The translations under genes were made by a program, and so were the position numbers. The notes beneath the pieces were generated by a model, which was not told the DNA's origin, made no database searches, and worked only from the letters and a program-made list of their open reading frames with translations. From an uncultured Bacilli bacterium (GTDB lineage: Bacteria; Bacillota_I; Bacilli_A; RF39; UBA660): DNA of 47,322 nt. Of the stretch, positions 27,973 through 38,392 are shown piece by piece; position 1 is the stretch's first letter, and every line of letters begins with the position of its first letter. Location of the stretch: positions 1 to 47,322 of the forward strand of contig CANQST010000006.1 in NCBI GenBank assembly GCA_947626595.1. The letters are read 5' to 3'.

Positions 27973-29536
27973 TATGTTAAGAGTAAAACAAGTAAAAATA
28001 CCTATAGATAAAGAAAATACTTTAACTAAAAGGTTAGAAAAAATACTAAATAGAAAAATAAAAAAACTAAATATCGTTAAAAAATCACTTGATGCTAGAA
28101 GAGAGTTAACTTATGTTTATGAAGTAGATGTTTTAGTAGATAATGAAAAAGAAATTCTAAAGAAAAATATTAAAAATGTCTCTCTTACTCCTAATGAAAA
28201 ATATGTTTTTCCTAAACTAGGTACTAAAAAGATAGAAAAGAAAATAGTAATAACAGGAAGTGGCCCTGCTGGTTTATTTTGTGCTTATCTACTTGCCGAA
28301 AATGGCTTTAAGCCCTTAATAATAGAAAGAGGCGAACAAGTAGAAGAAAGAGTAAAAACAGTCAACTTGTTCTTCAAAGAAAATATTTTAAATGAAGAAA
28401 GCAATATCCAATTTGGTGAAGGAGGAGCAGGTACCTTTTCTGATGGCAAACTAAATACCTTAGTAAAAGATAAGCTTTATCGTGGTAAAAAAGTCTTTGA
28501 AATACTAGTAGAAAATGGTGCTCCTAAAGAGATACTCTATGAAAATAAACCCCATATAGGAACAGATATTTTACGAGAAGTAATTATTAATATGCGTAAA
28601 AAAATTATTTCTATGGGTGGAAGTTTTCTATATAATACTAAGTTAACAGACTTAATTATTAAAGATAATAAACTAGTAGGTATAAAAGTAAATAATACTA
28701 AAACAATTGAAACTGAAGTATTAGTCTTAACAATAGGCCATTCAGCTCGTGATACCTTTAAAATGCTTTATAAAAATAATCTTCTAATGACTTCTAAGCC
28801 CTTTGCCGTAGGTCTACGTATTGAACATCCTCAAGAAATGATTGATATGGCTCAATACAAGAAAAAAGTTGCCTTACCACCAGCTGATTATAAATTAACT
28901 TATCAAGCTAGTACTAATAGAAGTATCTATTCTTTTTGTATGTGTCCTGGAGGTTATGTCATAAATGCTTCCAGTGAAAAAGGTAAATTAGTCGTAAATG
29001 GCATGAGTAATTATAAACGTGATACTCCTGCCGCCAACAGCGCCCTTGTTGTTACCATTACTCCTAATGACTATGGACAAAACCCACTAGATGGAATTTC
29101 CTACCAACAACATCTAGAAGAAAAAGCCTATCAATTAGGAAAAAGTCTAATTCCTATGCAATTACTTAAAGATTATAAAGCAAATACTATAAGTACTAAA
29201 CTAGGAAGTATAAAGCCCATTACTAAAGGAGACTGGAACTTTGCTAATCTAAGAGAACTTTTTCCTAAAACAATAAATGATACTATCATTGAAGGAATAG
29301 ATTATTTCTCTACTAAAATAAAAGACTTTAATAAAGACGATGCCCTTCTTTTTGGTATTGAAAGTAGAACATCTTCTCCTGTTAGAATTGTAAGAGATGA
29401 AAACTTTGAAGCATCTATTAAAGGCATTTACCCTGGTGGAGAAGGAGCTGGTTATGCTGGAGGTATCACCACTGCCACTATTGATGGCGTCAAAATAGCT
29501 GAAAAAATTGCCGAAAAGTACAATTTCTTCTTGTAG
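27965..29536 (+). CDS. FAD-dependent dehydrogenase (COG2509-like)
   Basis: VITGSGPAGLFCAYLLAENGFKPLIIERGEQVEERV; GEGGAGTFSDGKLNT; GIESRTSSPVRI. Confidence 0.88.
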   Translation: MFNMLRVKQVKIPIDKENTLTKRLEKILNRKIKKLNIVKKSLDARRELTYVYEVDVLVDNEKEILKKNIKNVSLTPNEKYVFPKLGTKKIEKKIVITGSGPAGLFCAYLLAENGFKPLIIERGEQVEERVKTVNLFFKENILNEESNIQFGEGGAGTFSDGKLNTLVKDKLYRGKKVFEILVENGAPKEILYENKPHIGTDILREVIINMRKKIISMGGSFLYNTKLTDLIIKDNKLVGIKVNNTKTIETEVLVLTIGHSARDTFKMLYKNNLLMTSKPFAVGLRIEHPQEMIDMAQYKKKVALPPADYKLTYQASTNRSIYSFCMCPGGYVINASSEKGKLVVNGMSNYKRDTPAANSALVVTITPNDYGQNPLDGISYQQHLEEKAYQLGKSLIPMQLLKDYKANTISTKLGSIKPITKGDWNFANLRELFPKTINDTIIEGIDYFSTKIKDFNKDDALLFGIESRTSSPVRIVRDENFEASIKGIYPGGEGAGYAGGITTATIDGVKIAEKIAEKYNFFL

Positions 29537-29577
29537 ATTTTATCTATTTTGTATATAATTTAAATGGAGGTTTTCCC

Positions 29578-30144
29578 ATGAATTATAAAAAAGAAAGAAT
29601 AAAAAATATTATTTATATAGTAATAATTCTTATAACCTGTTTATATTCAACCCATCATATTTATTATAAATTTAAAACAGAAAGAAATATTGACTATAAC
29701 TCTGAAAGCTTAGATGTAATATTCCATGAAAAAACAGGTTCCGAAGTGACATTATCTCGAGTAACCCCTGTAACAGACTCTGTTGGTCTTTCTTCTAAAG
29801 CTTATACTTTTACTATCAAGAATAATTTAACTGAAGAAGTTAGTTATAAAATAAAACTAGTTGAAGATACTAAAAAGATAATTAAAGACGAATGTGAAGA
29901 ATATCAAATACCAAGAGAATATATAAAAGTCTCTTTAAAAGAAAGTGGTAATGATAATATTATTTATGACTTAGAAGAATTAGAAGATAATCTTTTATAT
30001 ACATCAGTAATACCTCCATTAGAAGAAGTAAATTATACTATTCGTCTCTGGGTAAAACAAGGTAGTACTATTCCAAGTGGCAGTATTCTTCATTACCATG
30101 GTTTAATTCAAGTATTTGAAGAAGAAACTCTCGCAATGCGGTAG
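29578..30144 (+). CDS. Single-TM extracytoplasmic protein with beta-rich domain
   Basis: N-terminal TM followed by AYTFTIKNNLTEEVSYKIKL-type beta repeats; no firm family. Confidence 0.5.
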   Translation: MNYKKERIKNIIYIVIILITCLYSTHHIYYKFKTERNIDYNSESLDVIFHEKTGSEVTLSRVTPVTDSVGLSSKAYTFTIKNNLTEEVSYKIKLVEDTKKIIKDECEEYQIPREYIKVSLKESGNDNIIYDLEELEDNLLYTSVIPPLEEVNYTIRLWVKQGSTIPSGSILHYHGLIQVFEEETLAMR

Positions 30145-30576
30145 GTGATAAAGATGTTTATTGATTTAAACTTACTTTACAGTAACACAGTAGAAGAAAT
30201 TTCTCTTTCTGATACTTATAATATTCCTAAAAAGTATATTACTAATGAAGATGTCTCTTCTTTAGAAAATATCCAAGTAGAAGGAAAAATAACTAAAAAA
30301 GAACAAGAAATATACATAAAAATAAATCTAAATGGTACTATGATTTTAAAAGATGCCATCTCTTTAGAAGAAGTAGAGTACCCATTTTCTCTAGAATATG
30401 ACGATTTTTTAGAAGAAAATTACAAAAATAATGAAAATAGGCTTGATATATTTCAATTTTTGTGGGACAATATAGTACTAGAGGTCCCCTTAGGCTTTAC
30501 TAAAGAAACAAATTTCAGTAAATATCAAGGGGATGGATGGAAATTAATTAGTGAAGAAGATTTAAATAAGGAGTGA
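30145..30576 (+). CDS. DUF177/YceD family protein (start may be ATG 30154)
   Basis: Position immediately upstream of rpm[38 protein letters not shown]. Confidence 0.7.
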   Translation: MIKMFIDLNLLYSNTVEEISLSDTYNIPKKYITNEDVSSLENIQVEGKITKKEQEIYIKINLNGTMILKDAISLEEVEYPFSLEYDDFLEENYKNNENRLDIFQFLWDNIVLEVPLGFTKETNFSKYQGDGWKLISEEDLNKE

Positions 30577-30581
30577 TTAAA

Positions 30582-30791
30582 ATGATGAAGTTAGATATTC
30601 AAATGTTTGCGGTTCCTTTTCATAGAGTTTCTAAAACTAGAAAAAGAATGAGAAGAAGTCATAACGCATTAGAATTACCTGGGACAACTAAGTGCCCTAG
30701 TTGTGGAGAAATAATTAAACCACATCGTGTATGTCCAAAATGTGGAACTTATAAGGGTAAAAAAGTACTTGCTGATAAAGAAAATGCTTAA
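30582..30791 (+). CDS. rpmF: 50S ribosomal protein L32 with N-terminal extension
   Basis: [60 protein letters not shown] (30568-30573), 8 nt from ATG 30582. Confidence 0.93.
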   Translation: MMKLDIQMFAVPFHRVSKTRKRMRRSHNALELPGTTKCPSCGEIIKPHRVCPKCGTYKGKKVLADKENA

Positions 30792-30823
30792 ACTATGAGT
30801 TTTAAAAACTTATAGTTTTTTTG
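30791..30823 (+). terminator. Rho-independent terminator after rpmF
   Basis: AAACTATgAGTTTtaaaAACTtATAGTTTTTTT. Confidence 0.75.
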
Positions 30824-30880
30824 ATTATTACAAGAAAAAATGTTATAATTCATTTAGTTAAGTAAAATTATGGAGGAAAT

Positions 30881-31708
30881 ATGCAAGGACAAATAGTTAA
30901 AATAATTAGCGATTTACATTACGTTAAAACTAATGAGGAAATATTTCCTTGTAAATGTCGAGGTATCTTTAGAAAAGAAAATATTACTCCTGTTGTTGGA
31001 GACTATGTTTTATTTAATAAAGAAACTAAAATTATTGAAAAAATTCTTCCTAGGAAAAATATCTTTCAAAGACCTAAAGTAAGTAATATAGATCAAGCTT
31101 TTATTATTACTAGTCTAAAAAGCCCTGACTTTTCTTCCCATCTTTTAGATAAATTTCTTTGTCTAATGGAACTAAATAATGTAAAGCCCATTATTTGTAT
31201 TACTAAAGAAGACCTAGTAAAAGACTTATCAAATTATAAAGAAATACTTAAATACTATCAAAGTATAGGCTATACCGTTGTATCTAATACCGATTTATCT
31301 AAAATAAAAAAACTTATCAAAGGAAAAATGAGTGTCTTTACAGGACAAACAGGTGCCGGTAAATCAACTCTTCTAAATAAATTAAATAAAGACTGGAACT
31401 TAGAAACTAATTCTATATCAGAAGCTCTAGGAAGAGGAAAACATACAACGCGAGTAGTTGAAGCCTTTTCTTTTCTAGATGGCTTAGTAATAGATACCCC
31501 AGGCTTTTCCTCTTTAGATTTAAATAACTATTCTAAAGAAGAAATAAAGTCAAGCTTTAAAGAATTTTCTAAGTATAAATGTCCTTATAAAGACTGTTTA
31601 CATACTAAAGAAAAAGATTGTGCAATAAAACAAGCTGTTTTAGAAAATAATATTATGAAGAGTAGATATTTAAATTATTTATCTTTTATAGGAGAAGAAG
31701 AATTATGA
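30881..31708 (+). CDS. rsgA: Ribosome small subunit-dependent GTPase A
   Basis: GQTGAGKSTLLNKL; GRGKHTTR; IDTPGFSSLDL; CPYKDCLHTKEKDCAIKQAV zinc site. Confidence 0.93.
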   Translation: MQGQIVKIISDLHYVKTNEEIFPCKCRGIFRKENITPVVGDYVLFNKETKIIEKILPRKNIFQRPKVSNIDQAFIITSLKSPDFSSHLLDKFLCLMELNNVKPIICITKEDLVKDLSNYKEILKYYQSIGYTVVSNTDLSKIKKLIKGKMSVFTGQTGAGKSTLLNKLNKDWNLETNSISEALGRGKHTTRVVEAFSFLDGLVIDTPGFSSLDLNNYSKEEIKSSFKEFSKYKCPYKDCLHTKEKDCAIKQAVLENNIMKSRYLNYLSFIGEEEL

Positions 31709-32331
31709 AAGTAAGTGCAAGTTTTTTAAATAGTAAAGATGTCGTCAAAGACATAATAAAATTAAATGAAACAGATGTTGACTTTATTCACCTAGATATC
31801 CTAGATGGTCATTTTGCGCCTAATAAATCCCTTCCCTTTAGTGAATTAAAACACATTTATAAATACACATCCAAAAGATTAGATGTCCATCTAATGGTTG
31901 AAAAGCCATCTAAATATATTCCCTTATATGCATCTCTTAATACTGAATATATTGTTTTTCACTTAGAAACTGAAGAAGATATTGAAGAAAACTTAAAACT
32001 AATAAAAAGCTATTCCATAAAAGCTGGTCTAGCTATTAAGCCTGATACTAAAGTAAATGAACTTATCCCATATTTACCATACTTAGATATTATTTTAGTA
32101 ATGAGTGTTGAACCAGGCTTTGGAGGTCAAGAGTTTATTGTAGAAACTAAAGAAAAAATAGACGAATTAAAAAAATTACTAGATACCTATAATATTGACG
32201 CTATCATTAGTGTTGATGGGGGAGTTAATGATAAAACCAAAGCCTTATGTACCAAAGCATCTATGCTAGTAGCGGGAAGTTATATAATAAAAAGTGATAA
32301 TTTTCAAGAAAAAATAACTAGTTTACGATAA
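31705..32331 (+). CDS. rpe: Ribulose-phosphate 3-epimerase
   Basis: DFIHLDILDGHFAPN; LDVHLMVEKP; VMSVEPGFGGQEF; SVDGGVN. Confidence 0.92.
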   Translation: MKVSASFLNSKDVVKDIIKLNETDVDFIHLDILDGHFAPNKSLPFSELKHIYKYTSKRLDVHLMVEKPSKYIPLYASLNTEYIVFHLETEEDIEENLKLIKSYSIKAGLAIKPDTKVNELIPYLPYLDIILVMSVEPGFGGQEFIVETKEKIDELKKLLDTYNIDAIISVDGGVNDKTKALCTKASMLVAGSYIIKSDNFQEKITSLR

Positions 32332-32368
32332 AGTATGATATAATAATTCTAGAATAAGGAGGGAAATC

Positions 32369-33151
32369 ATGAATAACGATAATCTAAATAATAATATTAA
32401 TAATCAAACTGGTCCTGGAAATCCTGTAGAGCCTACAAATGCCAATACCATACCACCAACACCTGCAGTGCCACCTCAAACACCACAACAACCTAATCCT
32501 ACACCACAACCTAAAGAACAAGTATCGCCCCAACCACCTCAAGTAGAAGTATTAGAAGAAGAAAATAAACCTTTAAAAGAAGTAGAAATTAATTACACAC
32601 CACCAAGTAAATTTAAAGTAGTACTTCTAGTTATCTTCTTTGTCTTTTTAATAGGATTTGTCATTTTCTTACCTGATATTAACTCCTTCATTGAAATTAG
32701 TAAAGAAAATAAAAATGCTAATACCCCTAAAGAAATAACTACTGGTTGCTTAGAATGTACAATGAAAAGAACTACTGATAATCTAGATATCAATTATGAA
32801 AATATTTTTCACTTTACTGATAGTAAATTAAATAGTTTAGTTATCACAACTACAACAAGAGGAGATGTTGATTTAGACGAACAAACCCTAGACGAAGAAC
32901 AAGCTAAATGTAACTTACTAAAACAAAAAGCTAATCAAGTTCAAGGTGTTGTTATCAGTTGTAATTATAAAGAAGGCGAACAAGAAAAAATAGAAAACTT
33001 TGCCTTTACTGATATCAATAGAGAAGACTTAGATGCGGCCTATAGCGAAGCTGGTGGAACCGTTGTTGAGTTTGAAAATGAAGAAAATATTGACTTAATA
33101 GAAAGAAATATGAACGCTAGTGGTTATACTTGCCAAAGGAAAAGTAATTGA
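32369..33151 (+). CDS. Proline/Asn-rich single-TM protein
   Basis: Low-complexity PTPAVPPQTPQQPNPTPQ N-terminus, TM KVVLLVIFFVFLIGFVIFL, extracytoplasmic Cys-containing domain. Confidence 0.6.
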   Translation: MNNDNLNNNINNQTGPGNPVEPTNANTIPPTPAVPPQTPQQPNPTPQPKEQVSPQPPQVEVLEEENKPLKEVEINYTPPSKFKVVLLVIFFVFLIGFVIFLPDINSFIEISKENKNANTPKEITTGCLECTMKRTTDNLDINYENIFHFTDSKLNSLVITTTTRGDVDLDEQTLDEEQAKCNLLKQKANQVQGVVISCNYKEGEQEKIENFAFTDINREDLDAAYSEAGGTVVEFENEENIDLIERNMNASGYTCQRKSN

Positions 33152-33200
33152 AAATAGTAAAATACTATGATAAAATAATTTCCGATAGAGGAGATAATTT

Positions 33201-33791
33201 ATGAAATATGTTATTTATGCTATAAATATCTTTTTACTATTAATGATACCTGTTTATTTGTTTATTTTTCCTATGCTAGACGAAAAAACAGATGCCTCTT
33301 TAAGTGTAAAAAAATTAAATAGTAGTGATATTGGTCTTAATAAAACTCTCTTAAGAAAAGAAGATAATAAAAAAGAAATTATTCTAAATGATAGAGATAC
33401 CTTATCTGTTAGTATTTGTAAAGCTAGTTTAACTAATATTTTAGAAAAATTTACTGGAAAAATGTCTGGTTATGGTCCTGACTGTGCTGGTTGTGGCGGC
33501 AAAGTAGGAGCTGGCCAAGTTGTAACTAATGGAAATATTTATTACTATGATAAAACCTATGGTAAAATACGTATAGTTGCTGGAGACAAAAAATTTCCTT
33601 ATGGAACAATTATTAGAGTAGTTAATTCTAAATATAAAGACCCATTCTATGCCATTATTCTTGATAGAGGTAGTGATATAGGTCTAAATAGAAAATTTAC
33701 CTTCGACTTATTGTTCCCATCTGAAAAAGAAGCTAATGCCTTTGGAACAAGCTATAATGTAACATTTGAAGTATTAAGATATGGTTATTAA
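33201..33791 (+). CDS. 3D/RlpA-like double-psi beta-barrel domain protein
   Basis: MSGYGPDCAGCGGKVGAG...FPYGTIIRVVNSKYKDPFYAIILDRGSDIGLNRKFTFDLLF. Confidence 0.7.
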   Translation: MKYVIYAINIFLLLMIPVYLFIFPMLDEKTDASLSVKKLNSSDIGLNKTLLRKEDNKKEIILNDRDTLSVSICKASLTNILEKFTGKMSGYGPDCAGCGGKVGAGQVVTNGNIYYYDKTYGKIRIVAGDKKFPYGTIIRVVNSKYKDPFYAIILDRGSDIGLNRKFTFDLLFPSEKEANAFGTSYNVTFEVLRYGY

Positions 33792-33842
33792 ATCTTAATA
33801 CTTTTCTTTTAGAGATTTTTATGATAAGATTAAATTATAAAT

Positions 33843-34745
33843 ATGGAGCGTGATAAAATGGACTTTAAAATAGGAGAAGATATTGAAGAAGAAAAAACTA
33901 AAAGCCATGGTATGTCTAATGGTGTGAAAATGATTATTGTCATAGTTGTTTCCCTAGTTGTCGGAGTATCAGTCTTTTTAATTAGTAATCATTTCTTTGG
34001 TAAAAAAACTGAAGTACCTATTACTAGTCAATCTCTAAGTCTTACTGATAGTAATGTTCAACAAGCCTATTCCTATGTAACCTATGGTTCTCTAGGTGAA
34101 AGATTTAAAAAGTTTGTGAGTGAGACAAGTGTTAGTCTAGGTAGCTTTACTAATGAAGAGAAATTTGCCTATGCCTTTATGTCTTCAAGTAAAGAAGACT
34201 TTACCGCTACTGGTAATAAAAATGAAAATGGTCTAAATATTTATTCTATTTCTAATGATAAAGTAAAAAGCTATATGCAAAAATTCTTTGGTGATGCCGT
34301 AGCTTATTCCACAACTGAAGAAGTAACAGTAGTAGTTGACTACGTAATAGATAACAGTAATACCGTAACTTTAAAATATGATAGTACAACTGATGCCTTT
34401 CTAGGAACATTCTCTGGTATGAAAGAAAAAGAAAATCCTCTAATAACCCCATACGTTGCCGCCCTAGCCAAAGCTACTAAGAAAACTGATGGTACCCTAG
34501 AATTACAAGAAAGAGTAATCTATACTGACCTAGTTAAAAATAGTGAAGATAATTATACTTTAAATATTTATAAAGATTTTACTAAAAATTCCCTTCTAGA
34601 GTCCAAACCTAATCTAACAGGAGAAGATGTTAAGAAAATTCAACTTAATATAACTAACTATTATGATGCCGCTAGTGTTATTACTTATCAATTTAAACAA
34701 GGAAGTAATTCTTACTACTTCGTAAGTAGCGCCATCACAACATAA
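33843..34745 (+). CDS. Single-TM hypothetical protein
   Basis: TM GVKMIIVIVVSLVVGVSVFLI; SD upstream. Confidence 0.65.
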   Translation: MERDKMDFKIGEDIEEEKTKSHGMSNGVKMIIVIVVSLVVGVSVFLISNHFFGKKTEVPITSQSLSLTDSNVQQAYSYVTYGSLGERFKKFVSETSVSLGSFTNEEKFAYAFMSSSKEDFTATGNKNENGLNIYSISNDKVKSYMQKFFGDAVAYSTTEEVTVVVDYVIDNSNTVTLKYDSTTDAFLGTFSGMKEKENPLITPYVAALAKATKKTDGTLELQERVIYTDLVKNSEDNYTLNIYKDFTKNSLLESKPNLTGEDVKKIQLNITNYYDAASVITYQFKQGSNSYYFVSSAITT

Positions 34746-34769
34746 AACTAAAATACTGGAGGAAACTAT

Positions 34770-35918
34770 ATGAACGAAAGTGATTATATATACTGTGAAA
34801 GATGCGGCTCTCCTATGAAAAAAGACGCTAGATACTGTATGAAATGTGGTAATTTAAACTATAATCATCCCGATAATCAGAAAATGAAAAACTATGCTCC
34901 TAATGAGCAAAAAACTTATCAAGTAGGTTCCGGTAAAATTACCCCTAACACAGCTTTCACAGCCAACTCTTCAGAATATGCCACTAATACTGGTAATAAA
35001 AAGCTATTTTTAATCATAAACATACTATGGTTCTTACTTACTTATGGAGGAAGTTTATTACTAGGCTTTTTACATATTATTAACTTTGGTGTTGTTGCCT
35101 TAATCTTTATAACTTTATCACTATTTAATATTTACTTTATATCACTAGAAATAATTAATATGAAAGCCAACAAACCATGGTGGGGCGCTATTATTCCCAT
35201 CTACAACAACCTCCTTCTAGCAGAAATTGCCTTTGGTAAAATGATTTATGTAATATTTTACTTTATACCTATAGTTAACTTTATTTTTATCTTAATAACC
35301 TTTTATCAACTAGGTAAAAAATTTAATAAAAATCCCATTCTTACTATGCTCTTTAATATTTTAATGTTACCTATCATAGCCTTTGGTGCTAGTACTTATA
35401 TGGGTGTAAATTATATTGACTTAAAAGATAAAAATGCTGTAGAAAAAGAATTTAAGATAAGAAAAAGACTACTTTACTGTATCCTTTTATTCTTCGTTCT
35501 AGGCTTTGGAGGCTTAATTTACTTTAATATGGAACATGTAGATACTCTAGTTGGCAGCGCTAATGATAAGTTGTTTGTTGAAAACGCTAAGAGTGTTGTG
35601 AAAAAAGTAAAAAGAAAAGTAAATGATGGCAGCTTTAATTGCCTAGAAGAAACTAGTCTAAAGCCAAACTCCACTCATTACTTTGTCTTTACTAATATTG
35701 AAGATGAGCTTAGCATTCCTAGTTTTGATAATAAAATAGCTACAGCTTATGTAAAAATATTTAATAATAATGGTGTATTAGAATACTCTATTAGTATGAC
35801 TAATGGAGAAAAAGGTATTTACGAAGTAAAAGAAGAAGAACTAAATAATGTTACTCTAAATCTTGACTATAAAGAATTAAATACTGTTCCTCGAGAAAAT
35901 GAATGTTTCCTTGAGTAG
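34770..35918 (+). CDS. Zinc-ribbon multi-TM protein (DUF5684-like)
   Basis: YCERCGSPMKKDARYCMKCGN; KPWWGAIIPIYNNLLLAEIAFGK. Confidence 0.65.
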   Translation: MNESDYIYCERCGSPMKKDARYCMKCGNLNYNHPDNQKMKNYAPNEQKTYQVGSGKITPNTAFTANSSEYATNTGNKKLFLIINILWFLLTYGGSLLLGFLHIINFGVVALIFITLSLFNIYFISLEIINMKANKPWWGAIIPIYNNLLLAEIAFGKMIYVIFYFIPIVNFIFILITFYQLGKKFNKNPILTMLFNILMLPIIAFGASTYMGVNYIDLKDKNAVEKEFKIRKRLLYCILLFFVLGFGGLIYFNMEHVDTLVGSANDKLFVENAKSVVKKVKRKVNDGSFNCLEETSLKPNSTHYFVFTNIEDELSIPSFDNKIATAYVKIFNNNGVLEYSISMTNGEKGIYEVKEEELNNVTLNLDYKELNTVPRENECFLE

Positions 35919-35949
35919 TTGCGTAAAATTATCTTTTGATATATAATAT

Positions 35950-36150
35950 AAAAAGAAGTCGCTAAATAGAACTAATAATAAGATTATTTAAGCCTAGAGA
36001 AGTCATGTCTGGTGTAAATGACTGTTAAATACTTATTTATCTACTCTATAGACGAAAAGAAATTTTCCGGAAAAATTCCGTTATCAAAGAAAGAAAAAAT
36101 AAGGATGGCACCGTGCTTTATGCACTCCTTTAAAAGCCATCCTTTTGTAG
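35950..36150 (+). promoter_or_regulatory. T-box leader upstream of the dipeptidase-serS operon
   Basis: Promoter TTGCGT-17-TATAAT; T-box core AAATAAGGATGGCACCGTG (36098-36115); terminator AAGGATGGC (36101-36109)/GCCATCCTT (36136-36144) + T4. Confidence 0.85.
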
Positions 36151-36167
36151 TTTTAGGAGGTTTTATT

Positions 36168-37103
36168 ATGATAGATATGCATTATGATTTATTATCAGTT
36201 ATTTATCAATGCTATTTAAGAATGGACTATACCTACTTAGATAATTGGATGAAAAACTATAACTTAGATAATGTTACTGGTCTTATTGCCAATCTTTATT
36301 TTATGGATAAAGAACAAATGCAAGAAGAATTAGGTTATAACTATGACGAAATTAATGTCGTTGAAATGTTTAAAATAGCTAAAGAAATACTAGAAAAATA
36401 TATTTCCCTAGATAATGTTATTTTAAGTATAGAAGGTTGTAGCTACATAAATAACTTAGAAGAATTAGAAGAACTATATAACTTAGGTCTTAGAAATATT
36501 TTACTAGTATGGAATAATTCCAATAAATATGGATCAGGTAATGATACCGATAACCATTTAACTGAAGAGGGAAGAGCATTTCTAATTAAAGCCATTGACT
36601 TAGGTATATGTATTGATGTATCACATATGAATAAAAATACTTTCTATGATACAATAGAACTTCTAAAAGAACAAAAAGCTCAAGGTAAAAAAATACGTGT
36701 TATCGCCAGTCACTCTAATTCATATAAAATATGTCCCAATAAAAGAAATCTAGACGACGAACAAATATTAGCTTTAAAAGAATTTAATCCTGTTATCGGA
36801 ATAGTTACTTACTCAGATTTTATTCTAGATAAACGCGCTAATAAAGACCAGTTAAAAGAATACTTTGTTAAACATATAATGCATTTAAAAGAACTAATAG
36901 GAATAGACCATATCGGTATCGCATCCGACGATATGACTTTTGATATAGCTTTATTTGATAAAGACTTTGGTCCTCAAGTATTTGACTATGTCTCGATAAG
37001 AAAAGATATAGAAGAATTATTAAAAGATACATTTACTAAAGAAGAAATAGAAAAAATATTATATAAAAATATAAAAAACTTATTATGGGAGGAATTACAA
37101 TGA
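36168..37103 (+). CDS. Membrane dipeptidase (peptidase M19)
   Basis: MIDMHYDLLSVIY; CIDVSHMNKNTF; VIASHSN; IGIASDDM; true start follows TAGGAGG at 36154-36160, not the ORF track start 36018. Confidence 0.85.
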   Translation: MIDMHYDLLSVIYQCYLRMDYTYLDNWMKNYNLDNVTGLIANLYFMDKEQMQEELGYNYDEINVVEMFKIAKEILEKYISLDNVILSIEGCSYINNLEELEELYNLGLRNILLVWNNSNKYGSGNDTDNHLTEEGRAFLIKAIDLGICIDVSHMNKNTFYDTIELLKEQKAQGKKIRVIASHSNSYKICPNKRNLDDEQILALKEFNPVIGIVTYSDFILDKRANKDQLKEYFVKHIMHLKELIGIDHIGIASDDMTFDIALFDKDFGPQVFDYVSIRKDIEELLKDTFTKEEIEKILYKNIKNLLWEELQ

Positions 37104-38392
37104 TTGATATAAAATTAATAAGAGACGAAGAAACAAGAAACTTAGTAAAAGAAAATATAAAAAAGAAATTTCAAGACGAAAAATTGCCTTTAGTAGACGA
37201 GGTATATGAACTAGATATAAAAAATAGACAATCTCAAACTACTGCTGATAGCCTAAAAGCTGAAAAAAATAAGAAAAGTAATGAAATTGGCCAACTTATG
37301 AAAGATAAGAAAATAGAAGAGGCTAATTTACTAAAAGAAGAAATTAAAAATATGAGTGAAGAGATTGAAAGACTTGAAAGTATTCAAGAAGAAAGCTCTA
37401 AAAAAATAAAAGAAATAATGATGAAAATTCCTAATATAATTGCTGAAGATGTACCAATTGGCAAAGACGATAGCCAAAATGTTGAAGAAGCTTGTTTTGG
37501 AGAGAAGATTGTTCCTGACTTTGAAATACCATATCACGCTGATATTATGGCAAGCTTTAATGGATTAGATAAAGATGCCGCTGGACGTGTTTCTGGAAAT
37601 GGTTTTTACTACCTAATGGGTGATATAGCTCGTCTTCACTCAGCCGTTCTTACTTACGCTAGAGATTTCATGATTGATAAAGGCTTTACTTACTGTATAC
37701 CACCTTACATGATACACGGAGCTGCGGTTGATGGGGTTATGTCTTTTGAAGAAAAAGAAAATATGATGTATAAAATAGAACAAGAAGACTTATACTTAAT
37801 CGGAACAAGTGAACACTCTATGATAGCTAAATTCAAAGACCAAATACTAAAAGAAAGCGACTTACCAATAACTATGACTTCTTACTCACCATGCTTTAGA
37901 AAAGAAGTAGGTTCTCATGGAATAGAAGAGCGTGGTGTTTATCGAATACATCAATTTGAAAAACAAGAAATGGTTGTCTTATGTAAAAAAGAAGATAGTG
38001 AAGAATGGTATAATAAAATGTGGAATTATTCTGTTGAACTATTTAGAAGTCTAAATATCCCTGTACGAAAATTAGTATGCTGCTCAGGTGATTTAGCCGA
38101 TTTAAAATATCGTTCTTGCGACATAGAAGCATGGAGCCCTAGACAACAAAAGTATTTTGAAGTATGCTCTTGCTCTAACTTAACAGATGCTCAAGCTAGA
38201 AGATTATCTATTAGATATAAAAAAGCTAATGGCGATAAAGAATTGGTTCATACTTTAAATAATACCGTAGTTGCCCCACCAAGAATGCTAATAGCGTTCC
38301 TAGAAAACAATCTTTGTGCCGATGGCAGTGTGAATATCCCAGAAGTCCTAAGACCTTACATGGGCGGAAAAGAAAAACTAGAAAAAAAGTAG
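37100..38392 (+). CDS. serS: Seryl-tRNA synthetase
   Basis: MIDIKLIRDEETRNLVKENI; YLIGTSEHSM; SPCFRKEVGSHGIEERGVYRIHQFEKQEM; EVCSCSNLTDAQARRLSIRYK. Confidence 0.95.
   Translation: MIDIKLIRDEETRNLVKENIKKKFQDEKLPLVDEVYELDIKNRQSQTTADSLKAEKNKKSNEIGQLMKDKKIEEANLLKEEIKNMSEEIERLESIQEESSKKIKEIMMKIPNIIAEDVPIGKDDSQNVEEACFGEKIVPDFEIPYHADIMASFNGLDKDAAGRVSGNGFYYLMGDIARLHSAVLTYARDFMIDKGFTYCIPPYMIHGAAVDGVMSFEEKENMMYKIEQEDLYLIGTSEHSMIAKFKDQILKESDLPITMTSYSPCFRKEVGSHGIEERGVYRIHQFEKQEMVVLCKKEDSEEWYNKMWNYSVELFRSLNIPVRKLVCCSGDLADLKYRSCDIEAWSPRQQKYFEVCSCSNLTDAQARRLSIRYKKANGDKELVHTLNNTVVAPPRMLIAFLENNLCADGSVNIPEVLRPYMGGKEKLEKK

Noticed and set aside
36018-36167. N-terminal extension MTVKYLFIYSIDEKKFSGKIPLSKKEKIRMAPCFMHSFKSHPFVVLGGF of the dipeptidase ORF
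   Set aside because: Lies in the T-box leader and terminator; the true start follows TAGGAGG at 36168.
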